Below, one piece after another: positions 25,241 to 36,069 of a stretch of DNA of 64,000 nucleotides. The DNA is taken from the NCBI GenBank assembly GCA_028023455.1, contig JAQFVV010006342.1, positions 1,509,001 to 1,573,000 on the forward strand. The letters are read 5' to 3'. This DNA comes from Epiperipatus broadwayi. Taxonomy: Eukaryota; Onychophora; Udeonychophora; Euonychophora; Peripatidae. Both the position numbers and the translations under genes were made by a program. The notes beneath the pieces were generated by a model. That model ran no database searches and had not been told where the DNA came from. It saw only the letters and a program-made list of their open reading frames with translations. Positions within the stretch are counted from its first letter, which is position 1, and each line of letters opens with the position of its first letter.

Positions 25241-27724
25241 AACATTAATGTGTGTGAATTGGGGGTCAACCAAATGGTAGATAATTACATATTGGAAATC
25301 ATGCAGATAATTCTCATATGCTCTTTTATCAACTAAATAGTATATATACATTAACACACATTTTTGGTGGGAATGGTATTAAGATGCCAATCAATTATTA
25401 AAAAAATTACATAAGATTGCTATTAACACTTTGGTTTATGGTTCTGAAATTCGGTGACTAACATATAATTTTGGGGAGCATTCTGAGATTTATTACAGAT
25501 ATAATAAAAACTATTTTTATGCCATTACATTCGTGAAAGTAAGTAAAACACATTTGAAAATTACATTTAATTTTGAGATACAATATTGATTGAAAATTCT
25601 TTTAATTAACATTGGTAAGAAGATCACTTTATTTTCCCCAAGGAATATACTCTTAAATATGGAAACAACAAATTACAATGGTGGGACTGTATAACAAGAT
25701 TGAAATAACATTATAAATTAACAAAATTAGTAATATTTAGCATTTACATATATTTTTGAGCAGAGCATAATTTTAATATCATAACATTAAAACTAGATCA
25801 TGAAGCAAAAGAAATAATAAATGAAAAAGTGGTGGTACTGACATAATGGTGGAGAAATCAAAGATAAGGTCATGCTTCTGGACAAAAAATAAAATCTAAG
25901 ATCCCCTTTTTAGGGCAGTGCTTAGAGAAAAGTGGTTAGGCATGATGTGGAACAGGCATACTGAATTCACTGAAGCACAGAGGCCTTATTATATGAAAAA
26001 GGTCCCAGGAAGCTCAATCATCCATGGGACAAGACATAAAAAGAAATCTATGGGTTCAATCCTGTTGCAAGCCCCAGATTAGAAGCATATATATATATAT
26101 ATATATCCATGAAGGTAAGCTAAATGTCAGTAATGCAGTATGGATAAATGTCACTAATGACATTAAATAGGATTTACTGCTCTAAAATAAGTGACCCCTT
26201 TAATGCTATAATTTATACAAATGATATGCTATGCCACTATAATATATGTATAGGGAAGATTTTATTTAATAAAATATATGTTAAGATTTGACCCCCTTCT
26301 TTTCTGCTGTCTAAAATAATTCAATCCCACCTTTGTGGATTTTGATAATAACTAGAATATTTAAATTATTGATATTTTAAGAGTATGAAAAATAAAAGAC
26401 ACTAGCAGTTGTGAAGAAAACAACTAATAGGTCATACTTTCAGAATTTAATAAATAATATTTTAACAGATTTTAAAACACTAATTAGCTTGAGTGATGGA
26501 TTTGCCTCATGTAGAATTACTTTATTCTATTTGGAGTTGAACAAATAACAATTTTTATAATAAAACAACATAAAATGTTGATTGATAAAAACAATCTGGT
26601 GAGCATATTAATTAATCATACATTATATTATGAGGGGACATTAATAACCTTAATTCATGGAGGTTTACTTAAAAGAGGAAAGAAAAGATTTTAGAAATTT
26701 AGCTCATCAGGTTGCTTGAGATTGGCATATTAATAATAACTAAAACAAATATATAAAGTCAAGTAATAAATACATATAATTAAATGACTGCACCAAAGTT
26801 AAAGAAAGTTAGAGCATATGAGATAGGATTAGATAAAAAAATCATTTGAGAGCAATTTACAATTACATATTAGACAGAAATAAAGTTAAATGATACATTA
26901 GGAGAAGTCTTGATAATAGAGTTTGAGATTAGTTAGATTAGATTTACTTTCAGGTGGCAGCCCAATAATAATTTGCCTTGCACCATTTTAAGAGTCCATT
27001 TTCAAAATCTGGCTCATGCATGGTGGTTCAAGAATCCATGCAAGTTCTTAGGTAACAGCAAGCTTCTGATTAACATTCCAAAGTTCTCAGGTTGGGCCTT
27101 TACTTCATTATATGGCAGCAGGAGGGTATGGCAGTGAAAGATGATTTCCATGGGTCAGAAAAGTGATGGACTTTCTACTCGATCATCATTTTTAAATTTC
27201 AAAGAAATGTGGATTCTGTTAACTGTGCAGTTCTCTCAATAGTAGCTATTATTTGGTGTTTAAAATCATTCCATTTTATATCCTGCTCAGGTATTTGTGG
27301 AATGCTTTTAATTTCTTATTTCTAGCTCAAACTCTAATCTCTGATCTAACAAAATCTTACAATTTCTTTATCCATTGTTCTTGAAGATGCAATTGTTAGA
27401 TAATGTTTCGAAAATATATTCAAATCTATTTCCAGATTGGAAATAGATCTGAAAAAAATGTTTATACCAAAAGTAAAATATATTAATCTTATTCCCCAGT
27501 TTATTTTTAGTAAAACTTTAATTAAAATTCCTTCCCAAGATTAAAGCAATATTATATTTCCAACCCTTTTATTATTTTTGGACAATTAATGGTTGAATCT
27601 GCTATCTTGGATTTGACAAAATATACAATTTAAAAGAAAAAACAATTTAAAAAGAAAAAGTTTTATAAATGACATACATTAAAATATTTATCAAATTAAT
27701 ATTTGGTTAGTGCATTTGCTCCTG

Positions 27725-27775
<51 letters not shown>

Positions 27776-28483
27776 TCTGAGCGGCACCTATGTATTTTAA
27801 TGTGAAGAAAAAAACTAATAGTTAAAAATTATATAATTTTTAGGCACACTTCTCAGAAATATACATGAAATATATATATACACAACTAAAGGAGCAGAGT
27901 GGGACATAGGATTTGAATATTGGTTAGTAATTAGTGAGTGGGTAGAACCATAAAGCTCAATCTTGGGCTAAGATTAACTGCTTCATATGTTATACATCTT
28001 TATTGACTGGGTTCATTTTTTCAATTATACTAACTATTCTGACTATTCAGATGATAGCTTCCTCCTTCTTGTGAAGTGTTCTTACCAATTACAATTTAGA
28101 TATTTTGTCTCTTTCAAAAAAATTTCCATTTCTCTTTTTTAACTTGATCTTTTTGATTCAAGCTCAACCTACTTTTCCCACTAAATTTTATTTGATTTTG
28201 TGGTTGACTAATACCATATTACTTTGAATATAAGCCATCTCTAAATTTAAGCTGCAGTGGAATTTTAAGTGAAAAAAAAAACTAAAAATAATTCTATAAT
28301 AAATGCAGTATTGAAAAAAAAAGAAACTTTTATTTACTTAAATAGGGACTACTATAATTTTTCTTTTGAATTCAGCATCATATGTATACTATTTTTCCAT
28401 TATTAGAATGGATAATAAAAAAAATTCAGAAATAAAATATATCCAGATGCCAAGTTATTCTAGAGCTGCTATCAATAATAGTA
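25241..28483. other. Non-coding stretch with SINE-like segment and microsatellites
   Basis: No gene supported. The segment at about 25900-26085 has GTGGTTAGGCATGATGTGG and, further on, GGGTTCAATCCTGTTGC (B-box-like), then a TA run (26085-26106), so it may be another tRNA-derived SINE. A compound (TA)n(CA)n run lies at 27727-27774. Confidence 0.4.
27727..27774. repeat. (TA)n(CA)n compound microsatellite
   Basis: About 34 bp of AT dinucleotides followed by about 14 bp of AC dinucleotides. Confidence 0.9.
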
Positions 28484-29372
28484 CATCTGAGTCTCATTTT
28501 ATGCAGTAGATAGGTTCATCAGAAAATGCACACAAAAGAAATCGCACAAAAATAGACTTAACTTACCTTGAAAAATGGGGGATATGTTCCAGTAATTTTC
28601 AGAAATTGCATCAAAGCAAAGCAACAAGGAAAAATTACTTTAAAATTAGCATTAAAAAAATAAGGAAATAAAGTATGACTAATTAAAAATTTCAAATATT
28701 TGAAAAAAAATAATATAAGGCAAATTTTTTTTATTAACTATATTATTTAATTTTACATTTTTTCATACATATTTTAATCATTACCACTATTTGACAATAT
28801 GTGTTCATTTGTAAACTGTAAGAAATCAGACTCATGATGTAATGTACAACTAGCGCCACTTTCAGTCTTGTGCTGTGTTAGTTTTCTGTTTCTATATTAA
28901 AAAATGATATCACAATCAAAACAAAAAGATTATACATTATCATTAGAAAGATTAATTTCAATTTAAAAAATCAGTAAAACCTTCGTTATTTATTTTAACA
29001 ATGTAAAAAAAAAATTTATTTCTCTTATATCTAACAAAATAAGTTTTAAAAGTTTAAAATTTTTTAATATTTATTGTGATATTTTTATACATAAGTATAA
29101 ATCTATTATTATTATTTACTCATTAGTATAAGTAGGTTATTTACATAGAAGCTAAGATTCTAAATACAGCTTCAGGCCATATTCACATTAGCTGCTAATA
29201 TAACATATTTTTGAAAAAAAAAAAGTATTTCAAGTCAAAGTAAGTTATTAATAATTTAAATTTCTTGATATCTAATAAATATAGTGAAATATGAAAGATA
29301 TTAAAAAGAAATATGAATTGCATAACTTCAAAATCACATTGAAATAATCTGCATAAAACGAGGATCCAGGTG
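28484..29372. mobile_element. pogo/Tigger-like MITE, copy 2 (889 bp)
   Basis: Same element as at 24354-25240, about 3.2 kb further on and in direct orientation, collinear along its length with scattered mismatches and small indels. The left end is CATCTGAGTCTCATTTTATG and the reverse complement of the right end is CACCTGGATCCTCGTTTTAT. Both flanks read TA, as expected for a Tc1/mariner-type TA duplication. It carries no transposase. Confidence 0.7.
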
Positions 29373-29485
29373 TAATAGTATGTGTATGAATATGTAAAGC
29401 ATAAAGCAAATGCACAATAGTTGGGAGTGAAAAATTGACAGAAATAAGAAGTTAAAATATTCTCCTTGAATTTAATCCTAAACAA

Positions 29486-32049
29486 TGTAATATTTCAATT
29501 ATATTTTGTAAATTTCTATTTAAGTTTATGGAAAATATGTTTAAAAGTCATTGTACCAAATTCCTAAAATTTTTCAGAATAAAATCTACATTTTTGTTAA
29601 TCTAAACCTTAATTAAACAGATTTTGTTAGTACAATGACTGATAAACTTAATATGCTTGTTGTTTTTTAATTAGCAAATCAACCCTTGGGCATGTAGGAT
29701 TCTAATTTCCCTCCAAAGCTGGCACATACCACAGAGAAGGGTTTAGAGCAATTACAATTGGTGGTCAGTATAGATTGAATCCTGTAGATAAGACCAGAAG
29801 ATATAAATAGTGGAAAATTTGATTGAAGAAAGTTATTACTGAGTTTACTGAAGAGAAGTGAGGAATACATATATACATCGTGCCTAAAGAAATGACGGGG
29901 TGAAAAGATCGGTCGTTTGCTTCTCAGAGGTCTGTTCCACCAGCCTATCCATGCCTTTGCAGTGCTTTGAACATCTAGCCAGAGACTGTCTGTGTCGAGG
30001 AAGCCTGAAATGATCTGACTATATTAACTGCCTCTATTAACTGATTGATTCTGAGGTAACATCCAATTTGCAGCAAGCCATTGATTGATTTTATTTGTTT
30101 TCAAAATCTATATTAATTTATATTTTATATATTTGTGTAATGTTTATACGGCTTGGTTTTAAAATGCATCTTTTAAATTTATTTAAGTTAAAATATCAAT
30201 TCTTATAAAACTACATTATTTTGATGCGGCAAATTAAATTAATTTTTGTCGGTTTGTTTAGATTATTTGACTGCAAAATTCAATGAGCTATTAACTTTAA
30301 ATCCCCCCCCCCTGTTATTTTTCTTTTAATTTAAAAATCATTACAAGAAGACTTACCTTCCGTAAATTAATTAATAAAAAGCTCATTTAGTTTTGTACCT
30401 CATATATAAATTTATTGAATGATTGAAATTATTCTAAAGTATCTTATTATTATCTCTCATTTAAAAGAGCCCTGTAATTATTTCTAAAAGAATAAATAAT
30501 TTTAGTGGAGCAATTGAGTAAAATTATCATAGAATTTTATCAGTATATATATATATTTCATACATATTTTATTTGTCAGAAAATATTAAAATTATGATTT
30601 ACAATTTATTAGTTTGATATTTAATGCCCGTCTATGTTAACTAAAGACAAATCCTATTTTGTAATCTTCCGTGTGAGTGGGAAAACAATTTTATATTTAG
30701 TTTTAATTCTTGCCGTAATATAATTTACTGTTCATTCATTAATGAGTAATATTTGTGGGACTTTCTATGACGTCAGGGAACTGATTATTTTAATCAGGAA
30801 TTCATTTAGTAATTTTATTAGTGATACGTTATTTTATATATATACGTCGAGGGCATTGTGTATTTATAGTTACAACCATTTCTTTATTACTGCTATTCTT
30901 GCTTTGCTACCAACCTCTTAGGACCTTCGGAATCTGACCAGTCCAATCTCTCACTCTCCCCCAAAGTAGACATGGTTCATACCAGGGGACCCTTTTTGAG
31001 CATTGCCATTAAGATGTGTATGCACATCGAAATATTATCATGATTATTTGGAGACGTGCTTTAGCTGGAGGGCTAGCATTTCTCTTATCTCCTGTACATA
31101 TCAGGAACTTCTTTAGCAAAGCCACCCAGAGGTTCATAGCAAACCTCATTTCTTTTGTTGTAATTTGCAATAGTATACTGCCCTCCTCATCATTATCATT
31201 TTATAGCTTTATGTAGCAATCCTGCAATGCTCTCTGCCGTGATGGCACGTCCTTCACAAACAAATTTTGTAATTAATTAAATCTGACTGTACAATTGTCA
31301 ATTATTTATTTAAGAATTATTTTGCTTCCCACACTCATTATATACAAATGATTATAAATGTAATAATGTTTTAAATGTACACTTTCATATCTTTTAATAT
31401 ATATAAAGAGATTTATTTATCTTGAACAGGGCTAATAATATTTTATTGCTAATTGGTTTTGGCCGACCAATTAACAAACTTTTATATTGTTTGTCAAAGC
31501 TGCATCAAAACAAATTAAATAATAAAATAACCAAGTTGTATAAACAAAGACTCGACTTATTTTGTACTAAATTCTTTAATAAATTCCTATAATATTGTTA
31601 TTTAAATAAGCTTAGTTTGTCATCACTCCCAATCTCTAAGGTTCATTACTCTATTTGTTTAAATATTTCTTTGATTTAAATTCTACTTCTTTATAATGTT
31701 GCCAGAAAGAATTATCATTATTATGGTTCAAACCATTACTAATCAACCAAATCATATCTGTACCACTCTGCAATTGTCAGAATCCACTAAATCATTGGTT
31801 TTCCATATAAACCCCTTTATTATTTTGAGTCTCTATGTGAACCATGACCTCCAGCTGGGACGGAATAAAAACCAAGCACTGCTAGTGTCATCACAAACGT
31901 TATCCATTAGTCAGAGAGGCAGTAGTTTAGGCAAATAGGTTAGGATTCATCCTTGCCCTGACATATGTATCTTGTACATGGTTGGATTCAAGGTACTTTT
32001 GCTTGGATTATTGGTCTTGTTGAATGAATACACGATTTTGACCGGCACA
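29486..32049 (+). mobile_element. Left long terminal repeat of a 9.15 kb LTR-type element
   Basis: This 2,564-bp block recurs in the same orientation at 36070-38636 with roughly 30-40 differences by eye, many of them transitions and many in the last 1 kb. Both copies begin TGTAATATT and end CCGGCACA, the TG...CA form of LTRs. Orientation is taken from the enclosed ORF and the primer-binding-site-like block. The repeat contains a C run at 30303-30312. Against a simple LTR pair: the 5-bp flanks (AACAA on the left, GTATG on the right of the second copy) do not match, and TAAACAA just upstream is shared by both copies. LTRs of this length are unusual for Ty3/gypsy elements. Confidence 0.65.
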
Positions 32050-34099
32050 GAGGCTGCGTATTTTTTTTTCCGAGTTTGGACGCCCAATCGTGGAGCCTGT
32101 AATTATTCCCACACCCTGAATAATTCATTAGCTATATGTGTATAATTTGCTATATACAATTTAATATATACATAATTTTCCAGAATACAAAATGATTTAG
32201 TTTTTTTCATATGGATTTTATAAAATAAAATACTGTTTTGTTAATAAATTAAAGAGGAATACCATGTTTTCCATCCATAGTCTGTAATTTTTTTTTTTTG
32301 ATAAACAGATTAATTAAAAGTGAAAACTCATATGGTTAAATAGATTGTATAAAATATGAAAGTAGTTTGAACTACTATATTAATGTATATGTAAGTTTTT
32401 TTTTATTTCCAGAGTTTTGTTAAGTAGAATTTTTTTTTTTTTCTACTTTTCTCCCATGTTTGCTAAGAACGGAAATATTTGTATAGAAATTTTTTTTTTC
32501 TTGTTAATTGAGTATATAATGTTGTGATTATTTTAAAGCAAAGTGTAAAGAGTTTGACACTTGTGTATGTATTTTTTTTTCTCAACTTTTTCTCCAAAGT
32601 TTTTTTTCTCTTGTCCAATAGTATATAGTATTATGTAATGTATATAGATGTGTGTGTAAGATCTATGTACTTGTGTATGTAGCGCTGCATATATATGTAC
32701 ATGGGTGTGTATGTGCAATGTGTAGGAACAGATGTGTTTGAAAATTTTATATGTATTGCATTACTATATATTTTCTTGGAAACCCATATGTGTGGAAAAA
32801 TTGTGTTGTATCTCAAGTATAAAAGCTTGAAAAGTTTTTCCCCAATATAGATGTACAATTTTTTTTTCTGGATTTGACAGTTGAAAAATATTCATATCCC
32901 CAAATGATATTTCATAGATACAGTTGTATATATTCGGATCAATGTATTTAAAAGTTGGTTTAGTTCACTTGAGTTTGAATTTATAGTGACATGTAATGAT
33001 TATGTATATGCTCTTAAGTTTAACAGTTTTCTCTTAATGTTAGATTTATACCAAACTCAAACTATGTAAAATAAATCATAAAGTAAGGTCAAAGTGATGT
33101 AAAGTTTTTTTTGTTTTCATGAGTGTCAAAAAAAAAAAAACAACCAAAGACTGTGTTTTATAACTATAAGTGTAATGCTAGCTGTGGTACCTGGTTTTCC
33201 AACCATATAGATATTTTGTAAAAGTTTTTTTTTGGAACCCATGTATTACAACCATATGTAGATTTTTTTTTGTATCTGATTTTACATGTACACATGAATT
33301 TGTTTCTGTTTTCATGTGTTTAAAAAAAAAAAAATGTTTAAAGCCCATGTACTACATCCATAAGCCTTATGTGTAAAAGGTGGTAATAAGATGTATTTAA
33401 TGTTTATTCATATGGGCACACTGTGTTACCAATCGATAAAAGTACATGTATTTATATATATATGTTAGAGCTATCTGTAAGTGTTATAGTGTTGCTGACC
33501 TTGATAACTGGCGCCCTGGTGTAGGAAATAGAGTACCTATTACCATTATAAATTCGTTATCAAGTTCAAAATAAATAAAGAACCGTGGTAATTCTAGGCA
33601 ACAAAATTTTTTTTTTTTGATATATAAGAGATTTGGAGAGTGAAGACTTTTATAACTGGTGTAATATGTCATAAAATTGTAAGCAAAGTAATATTCATCA
33701 CAACAAAATTATGTATTAAATTTTGAAAATAATGATTTTTTTTAAGTCCATTTCAGAGGCAAGGAGTGACCAAGGGTGACCAGCTAGAATCAAGAAATAA
33801 ATCTGTCATTCACATAAAAAAATAAAATAAAGTTGTTTTTTTTTGTTGAAGCTGAAACAATTATTTAATTATCCTGCTTGGAACAGTCAGAAACTTAGTA
33901 TGGCAGGTCAGAAAGGACACAGTCAGTAAAACATGATGGGAAGAGTGGACAGAGTAAGGGAAGCAAACGTTCGAATTAGTGATTATTTACATTCTATTTT
34001 TCAAGATTATATTAAAGTTTCAGTGAGCCATAGTTCCAGGAAAATAGCTTGAATTCAAAGATCAGCATTATTACTGTCATCAAACTTTTAAAAATCCAA
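32050..34099 (+). other. Interior leader of the LTR-type element, T-rich, non-coding
   Basis: About 2 kb between the left repeat and the ORF. It has many T runs of 8-13 and TGTGTATGTA-like stretches at 32530-32740, and no coding frame. A long untranslated leader is seen in some LTR elements. TGGCGCCCTGGTG at 33509 looks like a primer binding site but is too far from the repeat. Confidence 0.5.
32076..32097 (+). promoter_or_regulatory. Primer-binding-site-like block (tRNA-Lys type)
   Basis: TTGGACGCCCAATCGTGGAG and the following CC resemble the complement of the 3' end of tRNA-Lys (TGGCGCCCAACGTGGGGC) with two inserted bases and one change. It starts about 26 bp after the left repeat; most LTR elements have 0-10 bp there. 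It could prime minus-strand DNA synthesis, or be a decayed site. Confidence 0.45.
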
Positions 34100-34174
34100 A
34101 TGGATAACAGCATAAAAGAAAAGGAAAGTGAAGATGTTGATGCCAGCATCGGAAGTAAAAAGAAGAAAACATGA
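34100..34174 (+). CDS. Short upstream ORF (24 codons) overlapping the main ORF
   Basis: ATG at 34100 opens a 24-codon lysine- and glutamate-rich frame that stops with TGA at 34172-34174. The main ORF starts with ATG at 34171, so stop and start share ATGA. Such an overlap allows termination followed by reinitiation. Alternatively this is the former N-terminus, separated from the main frame by an indel in the A-rich stretch near 34157-34170. Confidence 0.3.
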   Translation: MDNSIKEKESEDVDASIGSKKKKT

Positions 34175-35313
34175 AGGAACAAGTTTCAGAAGATAAAAAT
34201 GTGATTGCCTTACTCCATAGTATGATGGTTCAAATCCAAAGGGATGCACAAGAATTTAGAACAGCAGTGATGATGGCAATCGACAAAGGTTTAAAAGAAT
34301 ACAGAGAGGACAATGCCCGTGTTCTACAAACAATGGAAGAGACGTTGGGAAGTACTACAAAAAGAATTGAGATGTCAGAAATGATTGAAAAACATAATTT
34401 AGTGGAGGAACATGTTAAAACAAAAAAGGAGTCAGAGGATATTGTTGAATTAAAGCAAGTTGAAGAAACTTTGGAATTTCCAACCAAAGATATTTTAATG
34501 GAATCACCAGTTGAATATCCAATTACTGATGAAGCAAAATTTGAAAGTGTTAAAAAGGAAGAAATTGAAATTACAAAGGATCTTATTGAAGTTGTCAGTT
34601 CACCTTCAGGAAAACTTCTAATTGTGGACTATATCTCTAAAATTGCAAAGGAAGAAGCAGTAGATCCAGAAGCTGAGACTGCAATAATATCAAATACAGT
34701 AACAGAATTTAAAATGGATGCAAAGACTGCTTATGAATTGCAAACTGATTTAATAAAATCTAAAATTGATTTAAAAATTGTGAAAGAGTCTAAAATTAAG
34801 GTTGAGATCATGCCAGAACTTCTTGAACAACAAAAAATAGTTGAGAACATTGAGAAGTCTATAGACATGGAAGTAAATGAAAAGGAATACAAAATAAATA
34901 TGTTAAAAGATAAACCTACTTCAGAAATTCCCAAAATAAATGATAATGTAATAGGGAATTCAAATAAAAATGAAATTCCATTAGAAACATTGAAAAATGA
35001 TGTTGCAAAAGATAATATACAAGAATTAAATAGTGATTTGGAAGTGATTAAAGGAAGAGAGAAACTGCTTTCAGAAATAATCAGGAAAATAGCATACAAT
35101 ATGATGAAAGATCGAGATAAAGAACAGGATAAACAGCAGAGCAAGGAAGAAGAGAAAAAACATAAAAATAAACATCGGAAACATAAAAATAGTGCTTTCA
35201 TCCTAGCTGATGATGGAATATGCAAAGAAATTTTTAATGAACAAAAAGAGACTTTTAATGCTGCCCATTTAAAACCATATCATGAAATACCTCCAGATCC
35301 AGGGGAAGTCTAA
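34171..35313 (+). CDS. 380-aa retrotransposon protein with Ty3/gypsy integrase-type tail
   Basis: This is the only long intact ORF in the window. ATG 34171 is the first start after an in-frame TAA at 34156. Residues about 1-75 are predicted helical or coiled coil (MMVQIQRDAQEF, RVLQTMEETL) and could be a Gag-like or accessory region. Residues about 75-310 are rich in E, K and I with no recognised domain. A strongly basic patch with KKHKNKHRKHKN lies near residue 330. The tail AFILADDG, then TFNAAHLKPYHE (HLKPYH at about 366-371), matches the end of Ty3/gypsy polyproteins after integrase. Protease, reverse transcriptase, RNase H and the integrase core are absent. It is flanked by the 2.56 kb repeats. 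I infer a non-autonomous derivative in which an unrelated or Gag-like N-terminal part abuts the pol tail. A host-adopted gene is possible but less likely. Confidence 0.7.
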   Translation: MKEQVSEDKNVIALLHSMMVQIQRDAQEFRTAVMMAIDKGLKEYREDNARVLQTMEETLGSTTKRIEMSEMIEKHNLVEEHVKTKKESEDIVELKQVEETLEFPTKDILMESPVEYPITDEAKFESVKKEEIEITKDLIEVVSSPSGKLLIVDYISKIAKEEAVDPEAETAIISNTVTEFKMDAKTAYELQTDLIKSKIDLKIVKESKIKVEIMPELLEQQKIVENIEKSIDMEVNEKEYKINMLKDKPTSEIPKINDNVIGNSNKNEIPLETLKNDVAKDNIQELNSDLEVIKGREKLLSEIIRKIAYNMMKDRDKEQDKQQSKEEEKKHKNKHRKHKNSAFILADDGICKEIFNEQKETFNAAHLKPYHEIPPDPGEV

Positions 35314-36069
35314 TTATTTTCAAAATGTGAGACCCTTTGTGTATGACCCCATGTAATTGAAATACATATTATGTTGCTGGACTGTTGATATATAAATCTT
35401 ATCTAAGGAATATTATCTAATAGTAACTAAATGAAGTAAGTTAGTAGAATGAGGAAGATAAGAAAGAATTGCTAAGAAATAAATCGCTTAATAACATGAT
35501 AGTTTAAGAATTGTAACTTCAGCAGAGTAATAAATTTAGAAGAAACTAAAGGCTTGCAGATCTCAATACAGTTACTGTTCCAATAATAATATAATAAACC
35601 TTGGTCAGTAAACCCTTGGTCAGCCTCTATTGTCACTGGATGCCCAAGTAAAAAGTTTTTTTTTGTTGTTTTTTTCCCCCAACTCGAGGGATATGAAGCT
35701 GGAAATATAGTACACATATTTCTGCTTCACCTAGTGCCAATGTCATCAGCACTAGTCTGGGTTTGAACCCAATCATTATTAACTGACACCCATCTCATAT
35801 GAGGTGGTGGTATATTTATAATTGTTATAACCTTTTGATTAATTTGTATTTTATGATTAACTAACCTTTTATAATAGTTTATTTATTTATATTTGTAAAA
35901 ATGTATATTGCGTTTATTTTCTTAAATTAAATTGAATCCTAGATATCTATAAAATGTTACAAATATTTCAAATTCTTTATTAAAGTTCATTTTCTTCAAT
36001 TAATTAGTGGGTAACATTTTATATTTATCTTTTAATCAATGTACACTTGAGAATCAATTATTTAAACAA
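35314..36069 (+). other. Interior 3' region of the LTR-type element
   Basis: Non-coding stretch between the ORF and the right repeat. Purine-rich candidates for a polypurine tract are GAATGAGGAAGATAAGAAAG at about 35447 and GAGGTGGTGG at about 35799, but neither sits next to the repeat at 36070, whose upstream bases are ATTTAAACAA. Confidence 0.45.

Noticed and set aside
29679-29870. 63-codon minus-strand frame present in both 2.56 kb repeats
   Set aside because: Conservation simply reflects the duplicated repeat; no domain seen.
33509-33525. TGGCGCCCTGGTG as the primer binding site of the 9.15 kb element
   Set aside because: It is about 1.5 kb from the repeat and the tRNA-like match stops after eight bases.
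34731-35225. 164-codon minus-strand ORF
   Set aside because: Shadow of the 380-codon plus-strand ORF; its serine/phenylalanine/leucine richness mirrors the lysine/glutamate-rich sense strand.
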